Program-made: the position numbers and the translations under genes
From: Bimuria novae-zelandiae CBS 107.79
Lineage: Eukaryota > Ascomycota > Dothideomycetes > Pleosporales > Didymosphaeriaceae
Assembly (NCBI GenBank): GCA_010015655.1
Contig: ML976707.1
Coordinates: 378,732 to 442,731 of the forward strand
Reading direction: 5' to 3'
DNA length: 64,000 bases
Shown: in pieces, positions 46,696 to 57,894 of the stretch
Position numbering within the stretch: position 1 is the stretch's first letter
How the letters are laid out: every line of letters starts with the position of its first letter
Notes under the pieces: generated by a model
What the model saw: the letters and a program-made list of their open reading frames with translations, nothing else
Told to the model about the DNA's origin: nothing
Databases searched by the model: none

Positions 46696-47388
46696 CCCTA
46701 CATGTTAGTAATCGATTCTCGTACGTTATTTAAAACACGTATTTACTAGCCAAACATTAACCTTTTAATGCATTTAAAATTTTTATAAAATTATTAAATA
46801 AAGCTAGATTACTACTATTAGTGTTATAGGCTATAGTTAATTATCTTAAAAATAATATTAGTATCATAAAAATTTAAAAAGATACTAAAATAGCTTATTT
46901 AATAATTAAAAGAATTTAAGTTAGCCTAAAAAACTAAAAGTAGCCTTACCTGCTAGTCTGCGTACGGTGGGGGCAGTTACTATTACTACTGTAGTACTAT
47001 CGCGAGAAGCTTAAAGAGTTACTATAAGGCTAGCTAAATACCTACCTAGATAAAATGCAAGCTTTCTTACGTAATAATTATAACGCAAAAGCTTTATAAA
47101 TAACTATTTAGGAGATCTTCGCTAGCATAAGATAAAATTAAATAGTAATAACTAAAGTAGTAGCTAAGCATAATATAGTTTTTTATTAAGTATTTTAAGC
47201 TTACTACTAGCTAGCATATAAAGTAAAATAATTAATAGTACTTAATAAAAGTACTTATAATAAGCGTATAAGTAATTGTGAGTATATTTAGTAGAAGATA
47301 AACACGCTAGTTTAAATATTATATTTAATATAAAAGTTAAAAAGGTAGAGCTTACTACTAACTGTAAACGTTAATAAATATCTTAGTT

Positions 47389-47481
47389 ATTTTATTTATT
47401 TTATTTATTTTATTTATTTTATTTATTTTATTTATTTTATTTATTTTATTTATTTTATTTATTTTATTTATTTTATTTATT
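47389..47481. repeat. 9-bp minisatellite, unit TTATTTATT
   Basis: About ten perfect copies running into the N gap. Confidence 0.95.
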
Positions 47482-47701
47482 NNNNNNNNNNNNNNNNNNN
47501 NNNNNNNNNNNNNNNNNNNNNNNNNNNNNNNNNNNNNNNNNNNNNNNNNNNNNNNNNNNNNNNNNNNNNNNNNNNNNNNNNNNNNNNNNNNNNNNNNNNN
47601 NNNNNNNNNNNNNNNNNNNNNNNNNNNNNNNNNNNNNNNNNNNNNNNNNNNNNNNNNNNNNNNNNNNNNNNNNNNNNNNNNNNNNNNNNNNNNNNNNNNN
47701 N
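47482..47701. other. Assembly gap, 220 N
   Basis: Unknown sequence. It falls between two 9-bp arrays, so it is probably an unresolved longer minisatellite. Confidence 0.99.
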
Positions 47702-47791
47702 TTTATTAGGTTTATTAGGTTTATTAGGTTTATTAGGTTTATTAGGTTTATTAGGTTTATTAGGTTTATTAGGTTTATTAGGTTTATTATG
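47702..47791. repeat. 9-bp minisatellite, unit TTTATTAGG
   Basis: About ten near-perfect copies directly after the N gap; the last ones decay to TTTATTATGG. Confidence 0.95.
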
Positions 47792-50298
47792 GTTATTATG
47801 GAGTAATTATAGTAGAGCTTATAAAGAAGTTTATAACTAATAAAATACTATTATATTATACGCCGTACCTAAAGCTACGCTTAATAATTATAATAAATAA
47901 TTTCATTATTTATTAATTAGCTAAAATTTAACAGTTTTATTTAGACCCTAGAGTAGTACTTAAGTACCTATTACTATACTTACTTAATATAAATTTAATC
48001 AAGTAAAGCCTTAAGACGTTAAAGTTATAAATAAATAAAAACTTTTAGTAGGCCTTTATTTTATTTTTTTTGTTAGGCGTGCAGGAGGTTTGCTATAATA
48101 ATATATAAATAAAAAAGTACTTTAGCTACTTAGGCTAGCAGGTGTAAGGTATATAAAAAAAATAAGGAGTTTAAGTAATTAACGTGTTATTATTAAGTAT
48201 ATATATTACTAAGTATTATAATAGTAGCCTATATAGATTTAGTGTTTACTAGTACTAGCTAGCGGAAAGTTATTTATATTATAGTTTTATATAATTTTGT
48301 TAATCTGTTAATTTAATATATGTATTTTTAGGTAATAACTTCCTTAAAATTAACTTTTATAGGCTAGAATTAGTAAAAAAAAAAATATAATTTTTTTTAA
48401 AACTATTTATAATGCGTCCTATATTTAAAAGTAATTAATAACATAACTAGAGCATAAAGTATAAGTAATTAGAAATTAATGTTAGTAACTTAGTCTTAAG
48501 CTTTAGTATCTTCTTATATTTACTATATAAATAAGCTTTCCTCCTGATTCTTATTCTTATCCTCTCGCTTTTCTTACTCATCTCGCTCCTCTCGCTTCTC
48601 TCGCTCTACACGCTCTTTTTCCTTCTTTATATTTTCTAAGCACTAAGCTTTGTATTTTAAAATTAGTCTTTAAACCTACGCTACTAACGGATAGTATATA
48701 CTTAAAATTTAAGTAGTAAAGATAGTAGTAGCTTTTATACTTTTTACTATAAGATATACAGTATGCTAGTCTTTTAAAAATCTATAAGTATATTAAATTT
48801 AATTTTTTTTAATTATAATAAAAACTGCTTTTATATCTTTGCGATCTTTATGTAGACTTTTATTAAACTACTACTATAGGAAAAGTAGTGTTATATAGTA
48901 GGGTTTTTTTATATTACTATAAGTTAATAGATTCTATTTTAAAACTAATTAATTATTTAGTAAGTAATTAAGTTTTTACTACTAGGCAAGTAATTGCTAA
49001 AATAACTAATTTTATATTAATTAACTTACTCTAAATATATTTAGTAATTTAAATATATTTTTATTATAGGCTTATTATTAGAGTTACTCTTCCTCCGCTA
49101 TTACTTAGCTTGCTTACAAGACCTCGCTATTATTAACCAAACGTTATCTAATGGCGCTGCAACTATACACCTTTGTAGCGATACCTCGCAGGCCTATATA
49201 GCGACTATATTGCCCTCGATGGGCTTATGATCGGAGAACCGCACCAGCAACGATTCAGTACGCTAAAAGTAGTACACATAGGCATAGTTTAAGCACATAG
49301 TGTCCTGACACCTCTACGCGTCCTTTATTTAAGTAGCTAGCCTATTACTTATTAAGTTAATTACTATAATAGTTAGTAGCTTAGTAATTTAGTAATTATT
49401 AGTAATAAGTTATATTTAAAAGCCTTATAGGCTACTTACGCGTAACTAACTTAAAATAAATACTTAAAGTAGCTTTAGTAATATAAATTAAAATTTACAT
49501 ATGTAGTAGCCTCTAGGGGCGCTAATTATAATAACTTTTTTATATTAGTTTTTATATTAGTAAAACGTAGGTAAATCTCCATACTTTTAAAAGTATTTAC
49601 TGTATAATCCTTTTCTAAAGTTTAAATTAAATATATAATAATAATAAGGCTTTTAATAGAGACTTTTTTTAAGTATTAGTTTTTATAATAACGCTATTAG
49701 CCTACTGAGTAGTTACTTCTATTTATTATTTTCTACACTATTAACTATATTATTATTATAATATATTTTATAATAATATTTTATATAAGTCTTATTATGT
49801 AATGTACGTCGCTGTTAAGTGCTCCGGGGTAGCTAGTCCTAAAGGGGACTAGGCTTGGTTCTTAGGCAAGAGTACTTATAAAATAAGGAAAGGGTATTAA
49901 TAGCTTACGCGTATTAATAAGGTTATTAGTATTAAAAGTAGTGCGCGATTATAAACGAATTAATTTAAAGTTAAAATATAATCTAAATAATAGATTAATA
50001 ACTTAGGTTATATATAAGTATAGAAGGGCTATACTTAGCGTTCCTATATATATGTCTTGTCCTATAAATCCCAAGCGTCTTAAGAGTCCCAAGGTCCTAC
50101 ATGCCAAGTTAACTCTAGGACGTCTAATACTTCTGGGACGCGTGACTTGTCATGTGACTCGTGGCTAAGTCAGGAATCTTGGCTAGGCGCACCGATAAGT
50201 GCCAGTGCCTGTAACAGGAACAATCGCTCGTCGACACGAGAACCCTTGGCTAGTCAAGACAGGATTCGAGATCATCCGAAAACCGACACTCATCCGTA

Positions 50299-50379
50299 TC
50301 GGACCAATTTCGGATCTATCAGACCGATGGGGAACTACGAATCCGATTCGGACCTATTTCGGATCCATCAGACCGACGG
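50299..50379. repeat. Direct repeat pair of about 32 bp
   Basis: 50299..50330 and 50348..50379 match apart from three transitions or transversions (core ATTTCGGAT-TATCAGACCGA, with C/T differences). It lies in the least degraded patch of the island and could be retroelement or promoter repeat. Confidence 0.75.
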
Positions 50380-51181
50380 TCAACCTATGGCAGTTATGTG
50401 CTAGCTAGCCATCTAGGAAGAGGTGTATTTAGAGGAGCTTGGGGCCTTTGTAGTTCAGTACCTTTTCCGTATCCTTTCGTACCAGGCCTATAGGCACTTA
50501 ATTCATTCAAGGCTACATTCTTATACACACACTCCCACATGCCTCTGCTAGGAGATACGCCAACATCGATCCTTTGAGTGACCTGCGCCGATACAGTGCC
50601 CCGCCCTCATTATGTTGGATCTCAACAGATCTTAACAGTCGCCCTATACCACGCCGCCATACATTCCCAAAAGGAACGAGTAACAATAGCTATCGTTACA
50701 AGGCATAGGATAGTATATATAGGCATCGTAACATATTAACTACCTTAGTAAGCTCCTTATTTAATTATTATATATAAAGACTTAGCTAGGTTAATAATAA
50801 CCTATCCTTTAAATATATTTCTTACTCCTTAATATTTAATATTTTCAAGTTGCTCCATTTTAACTATTTTAGTAATAGTTATATAATTAGTTTTATTTAT
50901 TATTTTTTATAAAGTTGCCCTAGTCTTTACCATTTTAAAAAAAATTTATAAAATAACTTTATTATATGTAGCGTTTCAGCTATTTATATTATTTAAGATA
51001 GATATTTACTTCTCTTAAATACATAAGTACTGTTACGTTTATAACTTTTAGCTAGTATTATAATAACTCTTAAAGATAATAGCAGGGTATTATTTAAAAG
51101 ATACATTTATATATAGTATCTAATTATATAGAAAATAGGTGGGTTAAATGACGCGGAGGAAGCGATTACCTAACAAGCGCC

Positions 51182-51213
51182 CAGGTCACATGGTGAGCGG
51201 GAATTTACGAAAC
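51182..51213 (-). repeat. Right 32-bp inverted repeat of the AT island
   Basis: Perfect inverted match to 46664..46695. Confidence 0.95.
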
Positions 51214-52149
51214 CACCGATAAGGAATTGGATCGGCTCCGACGTCGGGCCGGATCGTCGCCGATTCGTTCGATCTCCCTGTCTGCCAGCTTGCACTTCAA
51301 ATTCTTCTATGTACACGGCATCACAGCGCTACCCACACTACTGCCAGTTCTTATTTGATAGAGAGTACTTTGTTGATGCGTTTGACACCTCGCTACACTG
51401 CACGGTGTCGTAATCGCGCTCTCCCAGCCCGAGAAAGACAGTACCCTCCTAGTGACGGAATAATCGGACCTTCTTGGCCCAATTCAGCACGAGTAGGATT
51501 TCCATCAAAGCCAAATTCCGTGGGACGCAGGCGCTGCTGATGGTGAGCAGACTTCACTAAGTTGTTGATGGTGCAGAAGCTGTGGAGAGGCTAACGGCTC
51601 TGGGTACCGTGTCGCACCCGCAAGATACCTACAGTACTTTTGCGCGTCGCATCCTAGATTTGCATGCTGCTGGTGTTCGAATCTGTGATCTAGGAACAAG
51701 AACTATCTAATTTCGCCGCCATGACCTGCATGACCCTGTACGGCTTAGCGGTGTTGCTTCCATCTTGTACGACTCAACGCACAATCTTCTAGAAGCCGCC
51801 GAACTAAAAGAGTAGTGCAGTAATTTGTATTCAGCGGTAACTCCTGCCACTGTCTGACGGTAGGCTTGGCTGCATCGATGGATTTGCAGTGACATTCGCC
51901 GAGAAAAGACATGACGGAGTTGGGCGAAGTTAGGCGGCATAAGGCAGGTGCGAAATACACGCGAGCTTTGTCAGACCAACGAGCACACCACTTCCACTAC
52001 GCAATAGGATAACTAGAGCCGACAGCAGAGTTTAACATGAATTGTGCATCGTTTAGCTGACTTCGAGTTGTGGCATCCACACAACACTGCTATTCCCACC
52101 CCATCTTCTTTCCACTTTATTTTTATTTTTTATTTTATTTTTTAAAGAG
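51214..52149. other. Flank and promoter of the NRPS gene
   Basis: Normal-composition DNA after the island. Short frames only. A T-rich stretch (TTTATTTTTATTTTTTATTT...) runs right up to the NRPS ATG. Confidence 0.45.
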
Positions 52150-55100
52150 ATGGCGCCTATGAGCGTGAAGCAAGAAGTGGCAAAGTTGGACCAAGTCGAC
52201 CCAGATTTATATTGCGCGGCCTGGGCTGTGGTATTAGTTCGTCATGCCGGTATAGATGATGCCTGCGAGGTTGTCTTCAAATCGCAGTCAAGCGCTCTTC
52301 TTCGTCTGACGTTCTCTGTCCAACTCGAAGCTGGCGACTTCCTGCATCATGTCGGACAGGAACTGAAAACGCTCTCTGCGCCCATCTCCACACTCGAAAG
52401 CAACACGGAATTGCCCGTAGTCACCCTGAAGACCGCAGTCGGCGAACAACATACAGCTATCAGTACAGCTGTGGGATCCATTACACAAGTAAAACTCCTC
52501 TTCGCGCACTTCCACCAAGCGGTGCACCAACTACGGTCGCTGCCTCAATCAACGCGTCTAGGGGTAATTGACATCGCCTGCATTGAGGACAGGCAGCAGG
52601 TGCTTCGATGGAATGAAGCACCACCACCGCGAATCGACGAGACGCTCTGCAGCCTCTTTGCGGACCAAGTACGCCAGCGTCCGAGTGCGATCGCTGTGGC
52701 TTCCTGGGATGGAGAACTTCTTTATTCCGAACTTGACGAGCTGTCTGCAAAGCTTGCCGGCGAGATTGTTCGCCGAGCAGTGAGCCCACAACAAACGATT
52801 GCACTTTGTTTTGACAAATCGCTACTCGCAGTGGTTGCGATGCTGGCCGTTTTAAGGGCACGAGGAGCTTTTGTCAATCTAGGAATCGCGCTACCGCATC
52901 AAAGACAGTCCGCCATACTCAAGGCCTCTGGGGCGGTTTTACTGATTGTCGATTCCAACAACGCATCACGCCTCGAAGACCATCAGACGGTTCCCGGCCT
53001 TCTCGTCGACATTGACTCTGTAACCGCTTTGCCCATACCAACTCAGCCCCTCCCTCATGTTTTCCCCGGCGATGCCGCCGCAATCACCTTCACCTCTGGC
53101 TCGACAGGTGCACCCAAGGGCATCGTCGTAGAGCATGGCTCTATAGCGACCAGTTGCGATGCTATGACGAGCCGTCTAGACCTTGGTCCGCACTCGCGCG
53201 TACTGCAGTTCGCCTCTTTCACTTTTGATGCAGCTGTCGGAGACACATTTTACGCTCTCTCTCGTGGAGCTACAGTCTGCATCCCATCGGAACGTGAGCG
53301 TGTTGACGACCTAGCTGGAGCAGCTCGGAGACTGGATGTCAATTGGGCATTTCTAACCCCCTCCGTTCTTTCTTTGCTCGAACCACGCGACATTCCCTCA
53401 CTGCGTCGGCTTCTTGTGGGGGGAGAGAAGCCCGATCCAAAACACATCGCTCTTTGGGCGCAGTATGTGTCGCTGCATCTGGTCATGGGCCCGGCCGAAT
53501 GTGCGATATATTGTGCTGCCAGCGAAGCCGTCCAGCCAGGGCAGGATACCTCTACTTTTGGGCGAGCAGCAGGGTGCCGGTACGTGTCTTATAGGTATAG
53601 TTTGCGCACATCTAAGCTAACTTTGTGTTTGGACTATGGGTCGTAGATGAGAACGACCATTCGAAACTTGCACCTGTAGGATGTCCTGGCGAGCTGGTAG
53701 TTGAAGGACGCATTGTGGCCCGTGGCTATCTAAATGACCCCAAGCGTAGCGTCGCCTCATTCCTAGGACCAAAAGATGTGCCGTGGCTACCTCCCCAGCA
53801 CGAAAACCGTCTATACAAATCCGGCGATCTTGTACGCTTCAACGTCGATTACGGGACTTTTTCTTTCGTTGCTCGCAAGGACACCCAAGTCAAACTACAT
53901 GGTCAAAGGGTGGAGCTCAGGTATGTTACCATCTTCCCATTTGACTCGGTCATCGCCGTAACGAAATCTAGTGAGATTGAAATCCAGCTCAAGAACACTA
54001 TACCTGGCGTGGAAAGTGCCCTTGTTGTACTTAACACGTCCGCAGAGCATGCTAACAGGCACCCTCTGGTGTCTTTCTTGGTTTTCGCGCGAACATCGGC
54101 TGCCGTGGAGGATGCAACTGGTCAAACGCTATGGTTGACTCCTTGTGGGACGAACATGCTTCGCAAAGCAAGGGATCAGCTTGCAGCTGTCTTACCGACC
54201 TACATGGTTCCCACCCTATACGTGCCAGTGACCCACGTGCCATTCACTGCTAATGGGAAGCGAGACACAGTTAGGTTACGTGATATTGCTCAAAACCTGT
54301 CACAAGATGAACTTCATGCTTTCTCACTGTCACAAAGGTCCGAAATCGCCACGAGACCACTGTCGCAGCCCGAGAAACAGCTAAGAGAGCTATGGGCTCT
54401 GATACTCCGTGTTGAAACATCGGATCTAGGACCAAATAGTGATTTCATACGTGAAGGAGGCGATTCGCTCATGGCGATGCACCTAGTGTCAGCGGCGGAA
54501 AAGCAAGGCCTTCATCTTCAAGTTGCCACGATCTTGATGCATCCTCGCTTGTCTGACATGGCTTTGGAGGTAACTTCGCCGCAGACCCTGGCTCAGGACA
54601 CCACTCCCGCTCCGTTCACCCTACTTCCCGGTCCGATCGATGATATCAAAAATTACTGCGCTACGGCTTGCGCTATGGACGTGGACCAGATCGAGGATAT
54701 ATATCCTACAGCTCCGATTCAGAATCAATTATGGGCAGGATCACAACGGCGCTTGGGAACCTATATCCTACAAATTACCTACCAGCTACCTTCGCCTGTA
54801 AGATTAGAGACATTCAGGTCGGCTTGGGACCAGGTCATCCGGTCTGCCGATATTCTCCGCACCAGGCTTGTGTCTAGACCTGACACAGGCTTGCTCCAAG
54901 TCGTTTCCAAAACCTTTGAGTGGGACACCTTTGACAGCGAAGAAGACTTCAAGAAGCGCGATCATTATGCTACCATGAATCTTAATAGCCCTCTGGCACG
55001 ACTAGCTATCATCAGCCCAGCGCAATCCCCGATATTCGTTTTCGTCGCGCATCACCTTCTCTACGATGCGTTCATGCTTAATATGATCTTTGTCCGCATC

Positions 55101-55945
55101 ACCGATATTTGTATGACCGTAAGTATATTTTGCCATCGATCACAAAATCTTTTTACTGATATCACTGCCAGGGAAATACTTCCGCCTTATTTCCCTACAA
55201 AAACTTCGTTTCCTACGTTCAGCGCCTCCCTACAGGACCATCAATGGCCTTTTGGAAAGCCGCCCTAGACGGGTGCCCGACACCGTCCTGGCCACCCGCC
55301 GCACCACCCAATATCAAAACCACGAAACACATCCGCCACCACATCGCAATCTCTGTACGACCGACAGAATTCACCATTGCCACTTTCGCCCAGGCCGCTT
55401 TCACGCTACTGTTCGCTTCCCATACTCAAGCCAACGACGTCGTCTTCGCCATGACCTTCTCCGGCCGCGACGCCGATATTCCCTCTATCCTCGATACCGC
55501 CGGCCCAACGCTCTACACCGTCCCCTTTCGCATGAAAACCCCATCTAACGGGACATTACGCACCTTCCTCAACTCAGTACGCGGTTACATCCGCGACAGC
55601 GCGCCTTTCGGCCATATCGGGCTCCCAGCGATCGCGAAAGCTAGCCCCGACGCCGCGCGCGCACTCGATATCCGATGCGTGTTCTCCGTTCAGCCATCGC
55701 ACGTGGTCGCGCCGGAAGAGGTGTTCGGCCCAAGAACCTCGTTCCGCGAGGAGATGGGGCGCTTACCGCTAATATTTGAGGTCTTCGTTGTGCCGGGTGG
55801 GGTTGATGTCTCGGCGGAATTTAACACGGGGAGTTTGGGAGGGGAAGAGGTGCAGCGTTTTGTGGAGAAGTTTGGAAGGGTGCTGGGGAGGTTGTTTAGT
55901 ATGGAGTTAGATGCACTGGTGGGTGGTGAGGAGCTTTACGAATGA
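52150..55945 (+). CDS. Nonribosomal peptide synthetase, A-T-C
   Basis: Exons 52150..53579, 53633..53920, 53972..55118 and 55172..55945 give 1212 residues. Residues 1-150 resemble the tail of a condensation domain, as in many fungal starter modules. The adenylation domain follows: FTSGSTGAPKG, FASFTFDAA (Asp for amino-group binding), MGPAE in place of YGPAE, GELVVEGRIVARGYLND, YKSGDLVRF, FVARKDTQVKLHGQRVEL, NGKR. Then a thiolation site GGDSL (Ser for phosphopantetheine) and a condensation domain with HHLLYDAF and a full C-terminus. No thioesterase or reductase. The first intron would end in GG instead of AG (53631-53632), so splicing may fail. Product unknown. Confidence 0.85.
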
Positions 55946-56334
55946 CGGGGGATGGGACATGGTGGGATTGAGTGTTGCTCGTGGTCGCGCGTGGATGAAG
56001 CGTAAGTGATCTGTTCCCCGCTCTATTATTAGGTGCTATGGAAAACGTAGACGTTCACTAAAGAGCAGCCCATCTATACATATATTTTGGGAAGAAGCGA
56101 GTCAGGCCCCGTTGACGATGCGTGGGCGCCCTACATGTGTACAGGATCGACCACATATTCTTCAGTGAAACTCCAGTGCGTTTGACCCTTGTATTGTCCA
56201 TGAAAAAAAATCCTATAATTAGACATCATGTTCCATTTCCACAAACGCTTTCATAATCACGCATGTCACGATCCGCTCAGCCATCATGCCGCCCACTATA
56301 TGTACTTCCGAAGACCGCAGTCATCACCGAACGC
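55946..56334. other. Intergenic, nothing recognised
   Basis: 3' sides of two convergent genes. Confidence 0.5.
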
Positions 56335-57203
56335 TCAAACCAACCCAAGAGCCACCATCCCCCACACCAACAAAGACGGCACAAACATTCCTACAATGGC
56401 CACCGGGATCCTCCACGCCTGCGTCCACGGCAATTGCACGTCCGGCTCTGGGTCAGCATCTGGGTCCAAAGCTTCGTCGTGCTTGGGGACCTCCTCATGC
56501 TCCAGGACAGCATCCGGCTCAGCGAGAACGTCCGGCTCAGTGACAACGTCAGGCTCAACGATAATGTCAGGCTCGGTGACAGCGTCCGGTTCCGACGCAC
56601 CGTCGCGTGCGACCTGCGCAGCCTTGCGCTGCGCCTTCGTCTTCTTGCGGCGACGCTTCTTCTTCTCCGACTGCTCGATATCGGTATTTTTGACGCTTGG
56701 CTGCTCGGGCATCTGCTCAGATAGTGACTCCTTGGGTGCCTCAGTGTCAAGCGTCGTCGTGGCAATGACGTCCATGGGCATATCCTGATCGCTCATAGCC
56801 ATGCCAGACTGACCTGCCTATGAATGCCTCAGCTTGGGAGGTATTCTCGCGTATGGCAACGGGGACTTTCTATGTAGTATTTTAGCAGCTGTATATTATA
56901 TCCTGGTGTAACACAACATCGTATTAGGTTACTTACCTCGACATCCTGCTCTGTCTCTTCAGGAACATTCGGCCTTCTCAACGATCGTCTTGCCATCCTC
57001 GCTTCCTCCTCTTCTTCTTCTTCTTCTTCAGTAGAATGCATCTCAAACGAGGAAGTATCCGAAGGAGCTGACTCTGATTCCAACGTCACACCTGACTTTC
57101 GCGCCTTGCGCTTCTCTGACTTTGGAGGCTTATTCGATGCAGATGGCTGACCGGCGTCGGTACCGAGGCTGGCGAAAGGGTTGGTGGTGGCCAGGTGGGC
57201 CAT
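56335..57203 (-). CDS. Hypothetical tail-anchored-like protein with EPD repeats
   Basis: Exons 57203..56937 and 56817..56335 give 249 residues. The 119-bp intron has a GTAAGT donor and CATAG acceptor. It starts MAHLATTNPFASLGTD, followed by Lys/Arg-rich and Glu-rich low-complexity parts, a KKKRRRKKTKAQRKAAQ basic block, about seven EPD/V-type six-residue repeats, and one C-terminal membrane segment (IPVAIVGMFVPSLLVWGMVALGLV) ending the protein. The layout fits a tail-anchored protein facing the cytosol. No family recognised. Confidence 0.6.
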
Positions 57204-57894
57204 TCAAGATCGCTCAGACATCTTGCTGGTGCGGATATTTGTTTATTAGTTCGTGGGGTGGCTATTGGTCGCCGGGTGAGTGTTTCTTAATCGTGAGGTA
57301 TGGGTTTCTTAGTCGTGAGGTGAGTGATATCGGGTGTTGCTGTGGAGAGCGGTGTCAAGTGTGGGCGCCGTGTTTATGTATGCCGCGGAAACGTAGCCGT
57401 GGCCCACGTGCGAGCGTGAATGAGCGTGAAGCGGCGGTCAGAGCGCGTTTGCGAGAGAGAGGTCGTTTGTGGAAGCCGCTACACTCACCAAGCTCGAGCC
57501 ACAGTGAGTTAGAGCCGTTTTGTTACATCGAAAACTTTTATATATTCAACTTTGGTAACGTGCGTTACGTGCCAGAGTTGAGAAGTGGACTGGAGATTCA
57601 ATTGCGGTAATGCCCCACAATACACTTTCACGCTTATCGCATCTAGAAAATAAATGACACTACTCTAAGTGGTCTTTTCTGTATGACCGTTTCTTGTACA
57701 GCTGCAAAGCTCGCTCAACGCGTTTATGTATGCACCTTACTTTATACGAAAATATTTGTTTGTTTGTTTTGCTAGACAAAGAATGAATTTGTGTGCTGTC
57801 ACAATAAAGTTACATAATCTATCCAGCTCCAAACGCCTACCCATGCAATGCATGCCAGAAAATGCTTCAGACCAAGCTCCACACAATGCCGTGC
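57204..57894. other. Intergenic, nothing recognised
   Basis: The 162-codon frame at 57122..57610 (+) overlaps the promoter and first exon of the minus-strand gene and is not protein-like. Confidence 0.4.

Larger units (their letters stand above)
46664..51213. mobile_element. RIP-degraded AT-rich island bracketed by inverted repeats
   Basis: 4.55 kb of very AT-rich DNA (TA-dense, few CA/TG) with no open frame, starting and ending with a 32-bp perfect inverted repeat; an imperfect match continues inward (TGTTAGTAATCG against TGTTAGGTAATCG). The sharp composition change at both repeats suggests one inserted element, possibly with older retroelement pieces nested inside. I see no convincing target duplication. 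Less degraded patches lie near 49140..49300 and 50040..50700. Includes 220 N. Confidence 0.65.

Noticed and set aside
50580..50640. LTR boundary (TGTTGGATCTCAACA)
   Set aside because: Short palindromic word near a retroelement-like patch, but no second LTR, primer-binding site or polypurine tract could be identified.
57122..57610. 162-codon plus-strand frame
   Set aside because: Overlaps a spliced minus-strand gene; Arg/Trp-rich with no recognisable domain.
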